A DNA stretch of 39,474 nt from CAYUUR01 sp964510235 (GTDB taxonomy: Bacteria; Patescibacteriota; Saccharimonadia; Saccharimonadales; CAYUUR01): the NCBI GenBank assembly GCA_964510235.1, contig CAZEBF010000006.1:1-39474 (forward strand). Reading direction: 5' to 3'. A model generated the notes under the pieces. The model ran no database searches. It saw only the letters and a program-made list of their open reading frames with translations, and had not been told where the DNA came from. Positions 39,151 to 39,474 of the stretch are shown here, piece by piece (the first letter of the stretch is position 1; every line of letters starts with the position of its first letter). A program made the position numbers and the translations under genes.

Positions 39151-39474
39151 ACACGCGTACTAGGCTGCTAGATACTGGGGGATGCAGAATTCACCGAGTT
39201 CTTTGATGTGAGTCTTAGCTAGCTTTTTTCCACTCTTGACGTTGACAAATCGTAGTGACGCAACCAAAAGGATTATTGGAATTACAGTGCGTGGGCACCA
39301 ATAATTGCAGAAGTTGGGGCAGGGTCCGAGCTAGGACTAATTGTTGTCTTCTACTTCTTGCTCGTCTTTGTCGTGAATACTTTGCTCATAGTTGGTAGTA
39401 TGGCCTTGTTTATTACTTAGTGGTACGTTTTGTGTTTGCAAACAAAGGAATTACGGCGCAAATCAAAAGCACGA
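39151..39474. other. Right-edge region, possible partial membrane genes
   Basis: No complete gene is seen. A plus-strand frame (about 39277-39420, ending TAG) encodes a strongly hydrophobic C-terminus (LGLIVVFYFLLVFVVNTLLIVG) without a usable start codon, so it is a remnant or chance. On the minus strand a frame ending at TAA (39413-39415) reads VLLICAVIPLFANTKRTTK and could be the C-terminus of a membrane protein continuing beyond the window. Both are weak. Confidence 0.3.

Noticed and set aside
1..39474. UGA recoding as in Gracilibacteria/SR1
   Set aside because: TGA ends several genes at the expected family lengths (for example the methyltransferase at 5282 and the Fur-family gene at 37083) and is not seen within conserved domains.

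Overview
The window looks like a chromosomal scaffold from a Patescibacteria/CPR bacterium, most probably Candidatus Saccharibacteria (TM7). This is inferred from gene content, because no rRNA or ribosomal protein gene is present. The cues are: a sortase together with an LPxTG-anchored protein; a WhiB domain, otherwise an actinobacterial family; small sensor-kinase/receiver pairs; many short envelope proteins of unknown function; almost no biosynthetic metabolism; and tightly packed genes of mid GC. TGA acts as an ordinary stop, so there is no UGA recoding. Ten Ns at 38035-38044 mark a scaffold join.

Layout. 1-3.6 kb (minus): start of der, a 23S-type pseudouridine synthase, and a receiver/PAS-kinase pair. 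3.7-4.0 kb: tRNA-Glu with a displaced second copy of its own 3' end and terminator. 4.0-6.7 kb (plus): small membrane protein, SAM methyltransferase and a 404-aa orphan. 6.7-8.8 kb (minus): rlmH and a umuDC-like translesion locus in which the UmuD-like protein lacks its catalytic dyad. 8.9-17.6 kb: a second kinase/receiver pair, gltX and an envelope block (DUF3048 protein, DUF4367-like protein, PEGA-type protein, sortase). 17.6-18.1 kb: tRNA-Leu inside an elaborate repeat element. 18.2-23 kb (mostly minus): degenerate NAD(P)H-hydrate dehydratase-like protein, HAD phosphatase, exonuclease III, an unknown three-gene operon and a membrane-anchored unknown. 23.0-23.3 kb: tRNA-Ser, again with a displaced 3' end. 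23.3-26 kb (plus): MacB-like ABC exporter and PGPGW protein. 26-28.3 kb (minus): LPxTG surface protein with a strong promoter, and a GT-C-type membrane glycosyltransferase. 28.3-31.5 kb (minus): accessory block with a large WhiB fusion, a GP88-like Cys-rich protein and two small unknowns. 31.9-35.2 kb: Crp/Fnr regulator beside a CHASE-domain kinase and receiver. 35.2-38 kb: small HTH-like protein, YqeG-like HAD protein, and a divergent redox/metal locus (rhodanese against Fur-family regulator, glutaredoxin and DUF2202 ferritin-like protein) around a 19-bp palindrome. 38-39.2 kb: lipoprotein with a Thr-rich linker.

Three patterns stand out. First, all three tRNA genes carry a displaced copy of their own 3' end 147-179 bp downstream, separated by a terminator and several hairpins; two of the inserts share a core motif. 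This recurrent element does not match anything I know by name. Second, at least 15 genes have a TATAAT-like hexamer only 6-9 nt before the chosen start codon and no Shine-Dalgarno, which implies widespread leaderless transcription beside a smaller set of genes with strong Shine-Dalgarno sites. Third, all three response regulators lack a DNA-binding output domain, so signalling probably works through protein contacts.

How the genes may work together: the sortase probably anchors the LPxTG protein and perhaps others on the surface of a small, probably host-attached cell. The ABC exporter, the glycosyltransferase and the PEGA and DUF3048 proteins also act at the envelope. The kinases probably sense envelope or host cues. 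The umuDC, xth and Fur loci handle DNA damage and oxidative or metal stress.
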